A DNA stretch of 64,000 nucleotides from Magnaporthiopsis rhizophila (lineage: Eukaryota; Ascomycota; Sordariomycetes; Magnaporthales; Magnaporthaceae): the NCBI GenBank assembly GCA_003049465.1, contig PYSS01000067.1, positions 62,001-126,000 of the forward strand, read 5' to 3'. The notes beneath the pieces were generated by a model. The model saw only the letters and a list, made by a program, of their open reading frames with translations, made no database searches and had not been told where the DNA came from. Made by a program: the position numbers and the translations under genes. Below, one piece after another: positions 45,931-55,549 of the stretch; within the stretch, counting starts at the first letter, position 1, and every line of letters starts with the position of its first letter.

Positions 45931-46235
45931 GGTGCAGCGAGCGGCTTTCTTTCCCAACTCTTGTGAGACCATCATTCCGAAAATGCCAGTCAAATATGCT
46001 CATCAACACTCCCATCAACCCACGCGAGAGAGGTTCCAAGCTCTCGCCTCTGAACCCCTAGCTTGGTTTGACCGGACATTGCGCGCCAACGAAGGCGGCA
46101 AAGGTATCGGAACAAGCGGCATGTATAGCCAAAACAAGATCCACCAAATCGACAAAGGATTTGTTTCAATGGGAAGTGAATCCCTAGTATTGCCATAATG
46201 GCAAGTCCTTGTTTTGAGGATGTTCCCGCACACCA

Positions 46236-47384
46236 TCAGTGCCTGGCGGTTTTATGCAACGCCAGCTTGCCCTTCTTCGCTTTCTGGGTAGGAGAAGGAG
46301 AAAGAGGCTGTGGCTGGGCCTGGCGCCCCGCGATCGACACCCAGGAGCGCACTGGGGTGGCGGTGATGGCGGTGGTGGCAGTAGCAGCTGGGGTGGCGGC
46401 AGCTGCGAGATGGGTGGTTGTGGTGGTGGTGTTGGCGACGGTGGTGGAGGTGGCCTTTGATGGGGGCTTTACGATCGCACTCCACTCGGCCTTATAGTTT
46501 GGCCTGGCGGTGGGCGCGGAATCTTCTGAGCCGGTAGGTTCGGTCTCAGTGTCGGTGGTGGCGGTGGTGGCGGTGGAGGTGGCAGAGTTTCTGGAGGAGA
46601 GAGATGACGTTGATGCGGAGGTGGAGGTGGAGGTGGTGGAGGAGGTCGAGGTCTCCCGTTTCTTGGCCGCAACCATCGACCACGTGGCGCCTCGCCAGTT
46701 TGGTGCATCCCAGGCCTTGGTATTTTCCGCGGCGGGGATGTCGGCGGCTGGCAAGGCCCTTGGCGTGTCGATGGCGAGGGGGGTAGCGCCATATCCGCCG
46801 CCCGGGCCGGACGGCGGCTCCAACTCCTTGAGGCACCACCTCATCGAGCTGCAGCTCTCGACCATGTGGCCGAGCAGGTCCTCGAGGCTCTCGCGGCTCA
46901 CGCGCAGGTGGGTGCGCGACTTGTGGAACACGACTAGCACCGAGTCGGGCACCACCGACACGCTCTGCACGTACACCCACGACGCCTGCGGCTTGGGCAT
47001 CGCCATGTGTGGCGACGCGAGCGTCAGGGGCGCGCGGCCGGACCCCGGAGGCAGCTGCGAGCCCAGGAATGCGCGGAAGTCCTGCGGCCGCTTGCGGCTG
47101 TGCGCTGACTGCTGCCAGGGCGCGAGGTGTCGCCGCTCCTCGGACGCGTAGGCCGACACGGTGGTGATAATGGACCGCTTCTGGTGCGGGCACCGCTTGA
47201 CGATGATGACGGGGTGGCGGGTCGCGCCGATGGCGACGCGGCCTGGGCCCTTGCCGATCAGGATGTTGTACTCGTCGTCTGTGAAGGACTCGTGCGAGCG
47301 CAGGAAGGCGATGTCTCCATCTTGCCATTCTATATGGCGAGACCTGGGCCGGTACTGCATGGTCTGGGTGTTGTTGGATGCCAT
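46236..47384 (-). CDS. Hypothetical protein with Ser/Thr-rich tail
   Basis: Single-exon gene for 382 residues. I prefer the ATG at 47384 (MASNNTQTMQYRPRSRHI) over one 20 codons upstream because the extra residues look like leader. The N-terminal ~190 residues are ordered: WQDGDIAFLRSHESFTDDEY, GKGPGRVAIGATRHPVIIVK, and a later segment VYVQSVSVVPDSVLVVFHKS with RVSRESLEDLLGHM. This resembles uncharacterised fungal proteins with a DGDI-FLRSHE start; I know no function for them. The second half is low complexity (TSSTTSTSTSASTSSLSSRN, poly-Thr, Ala-rich) and ends with basic TQKAKKGKLALHKTARH. It converges on the FAD-oxidase gene. Paired inverted repeats lie upstream. Confidence 0.7.
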   Translation of the reverse strand: MASNNTQTMQYRPRSRHIEWQDGDIAFLRSHESFTDDEYNILIGKGPGRVAIGATRHPVIIVKRCPHQKRSIITTVSAYASEERRHLAPWQQSAHSRKRPQDFRAFLGSQLPPGSGRAPLTLASPHMAMPKPQASWVYVQSVSVVPDSVLVVFHKSRTHLRVSRESLEDLLGHMVESCSSMRWCLKELEPPSGPGGGYGATPLAIDTPRALPAADIPAAENTKAWDAPNWRGATWSMVAAKKRETSTSSTTSTSTSASTSSLSSRNSATSTATTATTDTETEPTGSEDSAPTARPNYKAEWSAIVKPPSKATSTTVANTTTTTTHLAAAATPAATATTAITATPVRSWVSIAGRQAQPQPLSPSPTQKAKKGKLALHKTARH

Positions 47385-47826
47385 GGCGACGAGAGTGGTT
47401 ATGTTGGAGAAGAGAGAGAGAGAGGCAGCTGTGACGATCCTCAAGAGATAATGCTCGGGGACTACCTTTTTTCCCGCTTACTTCGACAGGCTTTGCTCAG
47501 GAGAATGCAATGAACCTGCTTGAGAAGACGGGAAGAAAAGTGTGTAGTGGTGCAGAAGGGACGGAGAGAAATCCTCCATGGACGGGAAATCGACTGCATT
47601 CTTATAGACCTGAACCTCAGGGTCTCCGGCTTCCGGAGATGGATCGAAGCGGAGTCGGGCGTTGAAACCTTGATTATGGTTTCAACGGCGCCGTTTACCT
47701 CAACGGTCGCGCCATGTTTCCAGAAGCCTTCCCGGAGCAACACGGAACTAGAGCGTTGAAACTATAAGCGCAGGGGAGGGTGTTTAAGGTTAAGGAAGAA
47801 GCCATTAGAACAGGGTTGGTCAAGAA
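47385..47826. promoter_or_regulatory. Upstream region of the hypothetical gene, with inverted repeats
   Basis: Holds CTCCGG-CTT-CCGGAG (47624-47638) and GTTGAAACC-8 nt-GGTTTCAAC (47661-47686). A further GTTGAAAC lies near 47755. They could be regulator sites or remnants of a short element; the sequence alone does not decide. Confidence 0.4.
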
Positions 47827-48400
47827 GTACGCATCATAGTGTCAGGGTCATATTCAGAGGTAGAGAATCAGAACGAAGCCCTCGGCGATATCCCACACGA
47901 AGCTCCTGGAGCATCTCCTCGGTGAAGCCGTAGCCCGTCTGGTTGAACGACAGGCTGAAGCTGTAGACGAGGCCCTTGCCGGGTGGGTGGCGAGAACGGC
48001 ACGGTAGAGTCGGCGGCGGCAACGTCCATGGTTGGGTCGCCGGTCTCGACTCGAAGCAGGTCCGCGTAGGGCTCGAAGGCCAGTGCGCGCTTGGTGGCCG
48101 CCTCCATGCCCGGGCGGATGTGGCAGAAACCCTCGTCGGGCGGGGCGCGTCCCGGCTGGAGCCTAGTCTTTTGGCAGGCGGCAGAGAATCTGTGACAGCT
48201 ACAACGCCAGGAAAATCTGCCAAGGAGATGATTATCGGTTGTCCGTGCCGAGGTGCAATATCCCGGGAGATGCCGCGTCCCAGGCAACGGGGCCCTGATG
48301 ACGACGTCATCTCTGACGACTTCAGGGCCGCTGCGTGCGGCGAAGGCTGCCGCGATCGGCTTTGGTGGCCGGGTTGATTCCGGTCTTGACAATGTGGCGT
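47827..48400 (-). pseudogene. Isocitrate/methylisocitrate lyase-family relic
   Basis: Minus-strand remains of an ICL/PEP-mutase-family gene, spread over all three frames. In order: DFPGVVAVTDSLPPAKRLG resembles the ARTDS region (about 48230-48150). After a large deletion comes a block with IRPGMEAATKRALAFEPYAD and LLRVETGDPTMDV (about 48130-48020), matching GGLEAAIKRALAFAPYADL-type sequence. One base out of frame follow GKGLVYSFSLSFNQTGYGF and TEEMLQ (about 47990-47895), matching LVYNLSPSFNW..GFTEE. In the third frame FVWDIAEGFVLILYL matches the next helix and runs into a stop. The catalytic KKCGH block and both ends are missing. No functional protein is possible. Family assignment is from recognised motif order. 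Confidence 0.6.
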
Positions 48401-49047
48401 TCAGCCTCGACTAGCCGAGCTTTGCACAGGCCGAGCTTGCTGTAAACCGCACGCCGGTGGCTATGGCTGTGCCCAAGGCCGGAATGAACTCTGTCGTTGC
48501 CATCCGGCGGGATAATGTGGAAAGAGGTTTATATAAGCAGGTGCGGAACTATGAATGGTCTGAGCCCGGTGGCGCCCATCCAGTTCTTTTCGGGTAAGAG
48601 CTTGTTCCTTTTATACAGTGATCACGCGAGGGACGATGGCGTCATGACTTAGCTTAAAGGCAGGAACTGGTCATCTGTTGGGGCAAGCAGTCATCAGCGT
48701 CGGTGTTTGGGCGTTATGACTGACGCAAACGACTCCATCGACGTACACCTGGCTGTATTTTAGACTTGAAGTCATGCTTCGCAAGGGCCAGGGTGCAGCA
48801 AAGTCAACCCGGCAATAGCTTGTTCCTAGGGGTCTGGTGAACCTTTGAAGCTGGTGCAAACAAGCATCTCGCAACGTCTAGTTGAGAATGATGTTACTTT
48901 GTACGAGACTGGAAGTATGGAAGAGTCACGATCCACAAAAGTGTTTAGGAACAATGTGTATCACTTTCTGGATCACCCCACCCCTACCGAAAACCCAAAC
49001 TGATATCATTCATGACAGTATGGCTCCGCCGCAAATTTCGGCACACG
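48401..49047. other. Intergenic region, no gene seen
   Basis: Flank of the lyase relic and 3' side of the DUF3292 gene. A TATATAAG-like sequence lies near 48530. No supportable frame. Confidence 0.5.
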
Positions 49048-51433
49048 CTACCAAACCTCCCACTTTTGTCCACCCATGGCAATCAAGCGGTTGAACAGCT
49101 CATCCCTCAGTGGGCACGCCGTAATTCGGTAGCTCTTACCGTCCGTGGTCTTGATCTCAAGACCGTCCTCGATCTTGCGCTCCAACGACCAGCCCACGAG
49201 AAGCTTAGCTTTCCACCCGTATCCGCCAAACTTTTTGAGTTCCACAATGTCAGCAACGGCCACGCTCCACATGGCGTGAACCATGCGCTTGTCGTCGCCC
49301 TGCTCTTTGTTGCCCCTGACGACGCCACCGCCTGCAGCCACCTCGGTGGCCAGGTCGTTGTGAGTCTCGGTGCTGAACGCCACGACCGCGGGCGTTGCCG
49401 CGGTGCCGAGGTAGACGTGGCCCTTCTTGCCGCCGTAGCGCGCCTTGAACTCGACGGGGCCCGACGCCACATCTGCGTCGCCCTTCTTGGGCGGGACGAC
49501 GCCCAGACGCTCCTTGGCGTGGCGAGACCCCAGCACCTTTGCGCGCACCGTGTCGGTCCCGATGGCCGTTTTGACGCCGCCCTTGGACGTGCCCTTGAAG
49601 AAGCCGAGGATGCGGCTGCCCTTCTTGCCGTGCTTGGCATCCCTGGCCGCGTCGATGTCGGCGCCGCCCGTCTCGTGCTTGGTGGACGGGTCGTGGCGCA
49701 TGGCCGCGTCGAGCTCGGCGTTGGCGGCGTTGAGCGGCGGCTCGGCGCCCGTGGCGCGCAGCTGCGAGTCCGTCACCTCGGCCGGCTCGTCGGGCGGCGC
49801 CTCCGACACGCGCGGTGGCGGCGGGATGGGCGCGCGGTTGGCCTCGCCGATGCGCAGCAGCGTGAGCGTGAGCTGCGCGTTGGTCGGCACGCCCTTGAGC
49901 ACCGTGTTGCGCAGCTCGATGAGCTGCTGCCAGTTGGGCACCGTGCGGTTCAGCCAGTCGAGGCCGCGCGTGATTATGGGGTCGCCGAAGAAGACGAAGC
50001 CGATGCCGGCCATGACGGCCTTGGTGAACACGTAGGACGACACCACGGGTGACGTCACAACGAGCGGGAGGACGAGGGTCGCGATTCGGAGGCGGGAGGT
50101 CTCTTGGGGGAAGGGAGGCGTCGGCGATAGCGCGCTGCGGCGTTGCACGGCATGTTAGCGGATTCGAGGGCGCGAGGTGTATGGGGAACCAAAGAAAAGG
50201 TGACGAGGGCTTACTTGGCAAACCGTTCCCACGTGTCGGCGATGTCGGCGATGCCATGCATGATGGGTCGCATCTTTGTCCACATTGCGGTCTCCATGGG
50301 AACCTTGGTCTTGTCCTTGCCCCCGTGCGGCTTGTCGCCACCTGCCTTGTCCTTGGCATCTGCCGCCCCAACGGCAATGGCCGTAGGGTCCGGGCCGGCG
50401 TCGTCCACGGGGCCGCTTTCGTCACCTTCAGGCTCGTCTTGTGGGTGCTTACCCACGGCGCTGCTGAGGGCCACGGACGCGATGCCGTTGACGAAGTTGC
50501 TAGCCTCCTGTTCGACGGCCTCGCCCTTGTGGTTCTCGGGGGCACCAGTGGCACTGTCGTGACTTCCCAGCACCCCGGACTTGGGCTTCTGCACACCACC
50601 AGATCGACTGCTTACAAGGGCAATGGGGGCGGGAGGAAAGAGAAAGGCGCGGGATGGCTCGTAGACGATCAGTACCAGGAGGGTTGTGGTCAGCAGAGGG
50701 ACGAGGAAGTCGAATGCCCATGCGATAAAGTAGGCCTTGCGCGGCGAGAAGCGTCAGCGGAAAGGTTACGGGCTTTGCATTCTCTTGCCAAGTTGGGTGC
50801 ATCTACTCACGACACAGAAGCATGTGGTTCGCCGAGTCTCGCGCCAGGAACGAAGGCGGGCAACATGCTTGACGGCGGCTAGCACGCCGATGATGACGGT
50901 GGTGTAGAGTCGTTCGAGATTGGCGCGTAGCTTGTCGGGCGAAAACTCTTCCTCATCGGCCACGTTCAGGTCCAAGTTTCCTGGGACTGCGTATGGCACC
51001 GCCTTGACGTAGTACATTTGCTGCCGGTGCAGGCTCTGTTAGCTCGCTCATGGCTCTCTTCGTTATTATTTCCTGTGCGTTTGCGCATGCTCACCTTGTT
51101 GAAGCGCCGAACCAGCACCCACAGCTCCTCGTTCGACATGCCGCCCATCAAGGGCTCGGCAATGTCCTGCTTCTTCTCGTGCCATCCCAGGTCGGCAACC
51201 TCGGTTTGCTGGTGGTCCTTCTGGAGGTGGCCTTTGTCCTGGTGGTCATCTGTGGCCAGGGCGTGAGAAAGGGTCGCATCTTGGTGGAGCGAGCTGGAGG
51301 TCTCTGTACGTTCTGGATCCGTCACCGGCTGGGTGTCGGCTGGAATGGGGAGCAGGTCCAGGAGACCGGTGCCGGGACCCTTGTCGCCCGATACGGGGTT
51401 TGCGCCGTTCTGCCGGGAATCCTCGGACGACAT
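49048..51433 (-). CDS. DUF3292 family membrane protein
   Basis: Four exons: 51433-51095, 51020-50811, 50735-50215 and 50134-49048, with introns of 74, 75 and 80 nt; 718 residues. An acidic, hydrophilic N-terminus (MSSEDSRQNGANPVSG) leads to LWVLVRRFNK|QMYYVKAVP and ADEEEFSPDKLRANLERLY, a signature of fungal DUF3292 proteins. Hydrophobic helices follow (TTVIIGVLAAVKHVA, AYFIAWAFDFLVPLLTTTLL) and LFPPAPIALVSSRSGGVQKP. Then come KGEAVEQEASNFVNGIASVA, another membrane pair around FTKAVMAGIGFVFFG, and a C-terminal PH/GRAM-like beta region (GHVYLGTAATPAVVAFSTE to SYRITACPLRDELFNRLIAM). All junctions restore frame. The family is widespread in Pezizomycotina but its function is unknown; a membrane-contact or organelle role would be speculation. 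Confidence 0.88.
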
Positions 51434-52079
51434 GGCGGGTTCTTGGGCGGTGGTGCGTGGCGAATGCTACCCTGACCTGCAGCGGTTCGTCCCTGAAGCT
51501 GCGTCTGCCACTGCTGAAGTTTGTTGGTAATGCAACGGTCAGACTCTGCCTTGTAGGGGAAGATCTGGAGGAAATCCGCCGAGTCCGTCACGTTAAATCA
51601 AAGAAGAAGGGTTGAATTAAGTGGATTGCAACATTGATTGTTTTAGGTAAAGAAAAGGTCGCTGGAAGGACGAGCTCTTTGTCTGTCTTTCTTCCGTAGG
51701 GGGTGCTGTACTTGCCGCCCAGCTGGGATTGAATCAATGACGTCGATGGCTGTACAAATCAGCTGTCCCGCGCTAACCAAGACAACGCTCCCATTTTTCA
51801 TTTGTTCGACTCACCTGCCAGTTCAACTGGAGCACGCTACGCTTGGGTGCTGACAGGGCCGATTACGTCACATCATTTCGGGCAGTATCAATCAACGCAC
51901 ACACGTTGTCTTGGAGAATGCTATCTCAAGAAGGTAATAAAGGCGCATATCAAAATGTTTGATCTATGTATCTCAACGACTGCGAGTGCCAAGGGGAGAT
52001 TGGACGAGGAACATGGGTCGTCAAACTCAGAGGGCGGAGCGCCTCCGCAAATCGACATCATGCACTTTCGAGGCTGGTT
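51434..52079. other. Intergenic region, no gene seen
   Basis: Promoter side of the DUF3292 gene and 3' flank of the four-helix membrane protein gene. No supportable frame. Confidence 0.5.
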
Positions 52080-52951
52080 CTAGCCGCTTTTGCGGTACGT
52101 GCTCGCACACAGCGCAACGATGCTTGCCCAAGGGGTGACTCGAAGCAGAATGGTCGACACCTCCAGACCCAGAAGCGACGCCACCGTCGCAGTGGCACCC
52201 GTAGTGACTATGAGGAAAACGTCTTGGCGCCTGTCGAACCCATTCAGATGGTAGACGAGCGTGAGGGCCGCCACGTGGAGCGAGATACCCAGAATCAGAA
52301 CCCCAGGGTGGGAGAGGAATCCCTAAAGGGAATGTTAGCTAGGCAGGCAGGATTCTGCGGTTGTTGCTGAAGGGACAGACACACGATCGACTTACTTGTT
52401 GTGCTGTGCGGGATCGAGGGTGATCCGGTTGCTTGTGAGTATCTCCCAAGCGCCACTGGGCCATCAAGACCGCCCCAGCGGTCGAGGCTCCTAGCAAGGC
52501 GAGCACAAGCCGCTTCGGTGGGCGTTCGGAGACGGTCGTCGGACGACAGAGCCCCGAGTCCCACGATGTCCTTTTCCGGACTGGACAGATCTCCGTGTTC
52601 CTGCCCCTGGTTGGCATCAACGGATATAGACTGTGGCTACCGGTTTGATGGTATTCGGGAGCGCTCGAATGGACACTGGAAACAAAGCGTGCGTCAGTAA
52701 TGGACCGGGCTCCAGCGGGAGTCCATTTACTCGTACCTCGACATGAACTCTGACGTGGGGTCAGAGAGTTTCGGCTCAATCTGTTCCTTCTTGTGAGTGA
52801 AATTTTGTGGGATTGCCGTAATCCAGTCGGCTCTGGCTTCCGGGGCGCGTGCTGGGCTTGTCGGGGCCGAGGCGCGACTGTCCGTGTCCATGGGGAGACT
52901 CGCGTTCGCGCAGAGCTGTTGTGGAGCCAGCAGAGGTCTGAAGTCGCTCAT
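52080..52951 (-). CDS. Unrecognised four-helix membrane protein
   Basis: Three exons: 52951-52737, 52675-52396 and 52322-52080, with introns of 61 and 73 nt that carry CTGAC/CTAAC branch sites; 245 residues. I do not recognise the family. The N-terminal half is hydrophilic (MSDFRPLLAPQQLCANASLP, later NFTHKKEQIEPKLSDPTSEF). The C-terminal half has four hydrophobic segments: RLVLALLGASTAGAVLMA, GVLILGISLHVAALTLVYHL, DVFLIVTTGATATVASLLGL and LLRVTPWASIVALCAST. Both junctions are in frame and give continuous helices, which supports the model. An in-frame extension upstream of the ATG runs through the direct repeat and is rejected. It is divergent from the pseudo-ATPase gene, about 930 bases apart, so they could share control. 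Confidence 0.65.
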
Positions 52952-52967
52952 GGCGGCGTTTTCGCTG

Positions 52968-53248
52968 TTACGATTCGGGGGACGTCCCGGCCCGTCTATA
53001 TAGAAGGACTTTGTAGGCGCCGCGCCCGCCCATATTCTCAGCCTTTTGAGCCGCGGGGGACGTCCCGGTCCATTTGGGTCGGAAGACTTCATAGGCGCCG
53101 CGCGAGCTGGCCTTCTCGCAGGGTATGGCGATTTGGGTACGGGGTATATGTCGTTCCCGCCGTACCGGGAAGAACTTACTCACGGGATCTCGCAATTCCT
53201 CGAGGCCCTGGAGAGTTTGTGTTTGTGAGCGCTCTGCTCGTCAGTCTT
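52968..53248 (-). pseudogene. Short ORF or relic with duplicated RGAY...GTSP motif
   Basis: Open minus-strand frame after a TGA at about 53251-53249, ending at TAA 52970-52968, 16 nt upstream of the four-helix gene ATG. It reads like protein: GLEELRDPVSKFFPVRRE, HIPRTQIAIPCEKASS, then two copies of one motif, RGAYEVFRPKWTGTSP and RGAYKVLLYRRAGTSP, separated by AAQKAENMGG. There is no ATG start; a CAG acceptor near its 5' edge (CTGACGAGCAG) suggests it was once an internal or last exon. It may be the end of a decayed gene or transcribed as part of a leader. I do not know the family. Confidence 0.35.
52977..53103. repeat. Direct repeat, 78-bp period, each with palindrome GGGACGTCCC
   Basis: Two related copies (about 52977-53025 and 53055-53103). 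Each begins with GGGACGTCCCGG and ends with TAGGCGCCGCGC. The middles have diverged. The palindromes are at 52979-52988 and 53057-53066. On the minus strand they encode the duplicated motif of the short ORF. Confidence 0.8.
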
Positions 53249-53878
53249 GTCCTGGGATGTGGCAGTCCAGGAAGAAGGTTGACCAAAGGGAATGGGCATG
53301 GCCAAAGGGAATAGGCGTGACCGGTCAGCCTTTCGGTCAGGCCGAGCGCGAGGAGTGGAAGAGAAGCGATTGCGGCTGACGCGGAAGTGCAGAAATCAAG
53401 GCGGGGGAGGGAGGCCTCCTTGGAGCGTGGCTTGAGGGAGGGGTCAATTGCCCGGTGTGAGGTCCAATCAGGTCGACTGCTCCGCCACTCGAGGACGTTG
53501 CCAGTTGCCCGGCTTGTGTGGGATTACAGCTTGGACTCAGCAGTCTCAATCTCCTTCGGAGACAATCGGAAAGCAGCAGCATCATCGTCTTTCTTGTGGT
53601 GGCGTACCGCCTGCAAAAGAAGAAACACCACGCAGCCGTCGACCCCTCTGTGCCAAAACACGCGACACTCGAACTTCCTTCCAGAAGCTACGTCTCCAAT
53701 TCCCATTGTTGAGGACTGTGCGGGTAAGAGAGTCCCCGTACTTGCATCTATCGTCGATATCGTTAGTCGTTCAAGCGACTCAACGCGGCGGCAATGGCAG
53801 CTAATGAAAGGCAGGTAGTGGGCAGATCCCCCTGGAGCGCAACACAATCGTCCACATCGTTCAACCTATAGACAACCG
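53249..53878. other. Upstream region of the pseudo-ATPase gene
   Basis: Frames on both strands (for example 53387-53818 +) show no recognisable domains and conflict with each other. It should hold the promoter of the rightward pseudo-ATPase gene. An upstream exon of that gene cannot be excluded. Confidence 0.4.
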
Positions 53879-55549
53879 ATGCAAAATGATCGAGCCAAGG
53901 ACGTCCAGATCGGCCTCGACAATGCTTTGACCCCGGATCTCGGCATGGATGACATGTTCCGGTTGTCGGCCGTCATACGCGATCAGCTGTCCGAGATCAC
54001 CAAGACTCACAAGGCCTTTCTCGCCCGTCGCGGTCTAGGTGGGGTGGGAAAGAGTCTCAGCACAAATCGCAAGATAGACGACTCCGCCGCCAACGCCCTT
54101 GTTCGCGCGTGGGCGCTGGAGAACCATTGCCGCCCGTCCCCGATGACGACAGCCCAGGAAGCAGTAATCCAATGGGATCACTTGCCAACGGCGCGGGATA
54201 TTGCCAAAGACTCTGGGCTTGAACTCAACGGCGGCGCTGTTATCGGAGGACCTGTCTTCGATGCCGACATGACAGACGTCCTCCCAAGCCTTCGTGCGCT
54301 CGTGCGCGCGACGCCTGAAGACAAGCACCTACTCGTGCATAAGCTGAAAAGTCTCGGCAAGACGGTCGCCGTCACTGACAGCGACGGCGAGGAAGACGTG
54401 CCGGCACTTAGCATGGCTGCCGTTGGGTTTTCCATGGGGGACCCGGGCACCGCAGTCGCCAAGGAGGCGGCGCAGGTTATCCACATGGACGGCAGCTTCA
54501 GCTCCGTCCTCACGCCTCTCGAATGGACTCATACGGTCAGCACGGCGGTCGGGACGTTTTTGCAGCTCTTGACCGGCGTGACCCTCATGGCCTTGCTATA
54601 TGCCTGGGCTGTCAGCAGCGGAGACGCGAGGCAGAGGCTGATGGCGTTCCTCTTGTGGTTGTGCATTTACACCGAGCACCCCCTGGGCGTCTCGGTGCTT
54701 TGCCGTGAATGGGTTTCTGCAATTGTGTGGAGCGCCGGTATCAAGTATCTGGGGAGACGCGGGACTACCAGACGGCGCCGCATGCTCAAATCCGAGAAAC
54801 GCTTGTTAAAGAACCGTTTCTCAACGGACTCGCGCGCCGGAAGCCGAACGCCAGTTGTGGATTGTTTGGGCCAGTTGGGGATCGACGTATCCTGGAGTGC
54901 GTCCGATTTGCTCTGGCACAGATATCACGTCGACACCTCGCCATCATTGTGGCATGTCCCAGGGGCTCAGCCGTGCAATGACAATCGGCTGGGCCATGTC
55001 TTGGCTTGGGACCAAGCAACGCTTTTAAACAACATCGGCCTGTGCTGCTGTTACGTGGGTGTGGGTTTGGCCAAGATGCGACCGCGGAGCCCTAGACGAT
55101 TGTCGCTGATGGTCGCAGCGGCTCTGCTTCTCGTCACTGCCCCCACCGCCGCCGCCGCCTGGACGAGGGCACACACCGTGCTCGCCCTGAACGCATCCGT
55201 CGGCGCGGTGGCGTGGACTTCGGCCGTCACCGTCGCCGTGCTGCGGACAAAAGCCCAGGACCTCGAGCCCAAGTGGTGGATCGCCGCCTACTCTTGCTGG
55301 GCAGTTGCGTTCGTCGTCGCAGTCGTCGGGGCGTTGCTCAGGCCCTCCGTTGTAGGACGACGGAAGGTGTTCCTGTGTGTGACGCTCCTACTCGCCGCCA
55401 ATCTCAACGGCTGCCTGGCTGGGCAAAGCTCGTCCGCTGTCGACACCATACTGACGCTCGGTCCTGCGCTGCTCGTCGTCAGTCTTTACTTGATGACGGT
55501 CCTGATCGATGCCCCGCCCGATGTCATGCATAGAACCGCTGGGGTATGA
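53879..55549 (+). CDS. Truncated, catalytically dead P-type Ca2+-ATPase-like membrane protein
   Basis: Single-exon gene for 556 residues. From about residue 98 it follows the second half of a plasma-membrane Ca2+-ATPase P domain: LPTARDIAKDSG, GGAVIGGPVFDADM, TPEDKHLLVHKLKSLGKTVA and VGFSMGDPGTAVAKEAAQVI. The hinge normally reading TGDGXNDXPAL is TDSDGEEDVPAL (166-177), with one extra residue and Asn replaced by Glu. The transport helix that normally reads LLWVNLIMDT is LLWLCIYTEH, so two ion-binding residues are lost. The actuator domain, nucleotide-binding domain and DKTGT phosphorylation site are absent. The first ~95 residues and the last ~200, with about six hydrophobic helices, are not recognisably ATPase. 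The long intact frame argues against simple decay. ATP-driven transport is excluded; function unknown. Confidence 0.75.
   Translation: MQNDRAKDVQIGLDNALTPDLGMDDMFRLSAVIRDQLSEITKTHKAFLARRGLGGVGKSLSTNRKIDDSAANALVRAWALENHCRPSPMTTAQEAVIQWDHLPTARDIAKDSGLELNGGAVIGGPVFDADMTDVLPSLRALVRATPEDKHLLVHKLKSLGKTVAVTDSDGEEDVPALSMAAVGFSMGDPGTAVAKEAAQVIHMDGSFSSVLTPLEWTHTVSTAVGTFLQLLTGVTLMALLYAWAVSSGDARQRLMAFLLWLCIYTEHPLGVSVLCREWVSAIVWSAGIKYLGRRGTTRRRRMLKSEKRLLKNRFSTDSRAGSRTPVVDCLGQLGIDVSWSASDLLWHRYHVDTSPSLWHVPGAQPCNDNRLGHVLAWDQATLLNNIGLCCCYVGVGLAKMRPRSPRRLSLMVAAALLLVTAPTAAAAWTRAHTVLALNASVGAVAWTSAVTVAVLRTKAQDLEPKWWIAAYSCWAVAFVVAVVGALLRPSVVGRRKVFLCVTLLLAANLNGCLAGQSSSAVDTILTLGPALLVVSLYLMTVLIDAPPDVMHRTAGV

Noticed and set aside
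44647..45993. A 448-codon minus-strand frame opposite the FAD oxidase
   Set aside because: Antisense shadow; Arg/Ala/Val-rich with no motifs.
52952..53092. N-terminal extension of the four-helix membrane protein
   Set aside because: It runs through the direct repeat in a different frame from the protein-like repeat ORF; the ATG at 52951 is sufficient.
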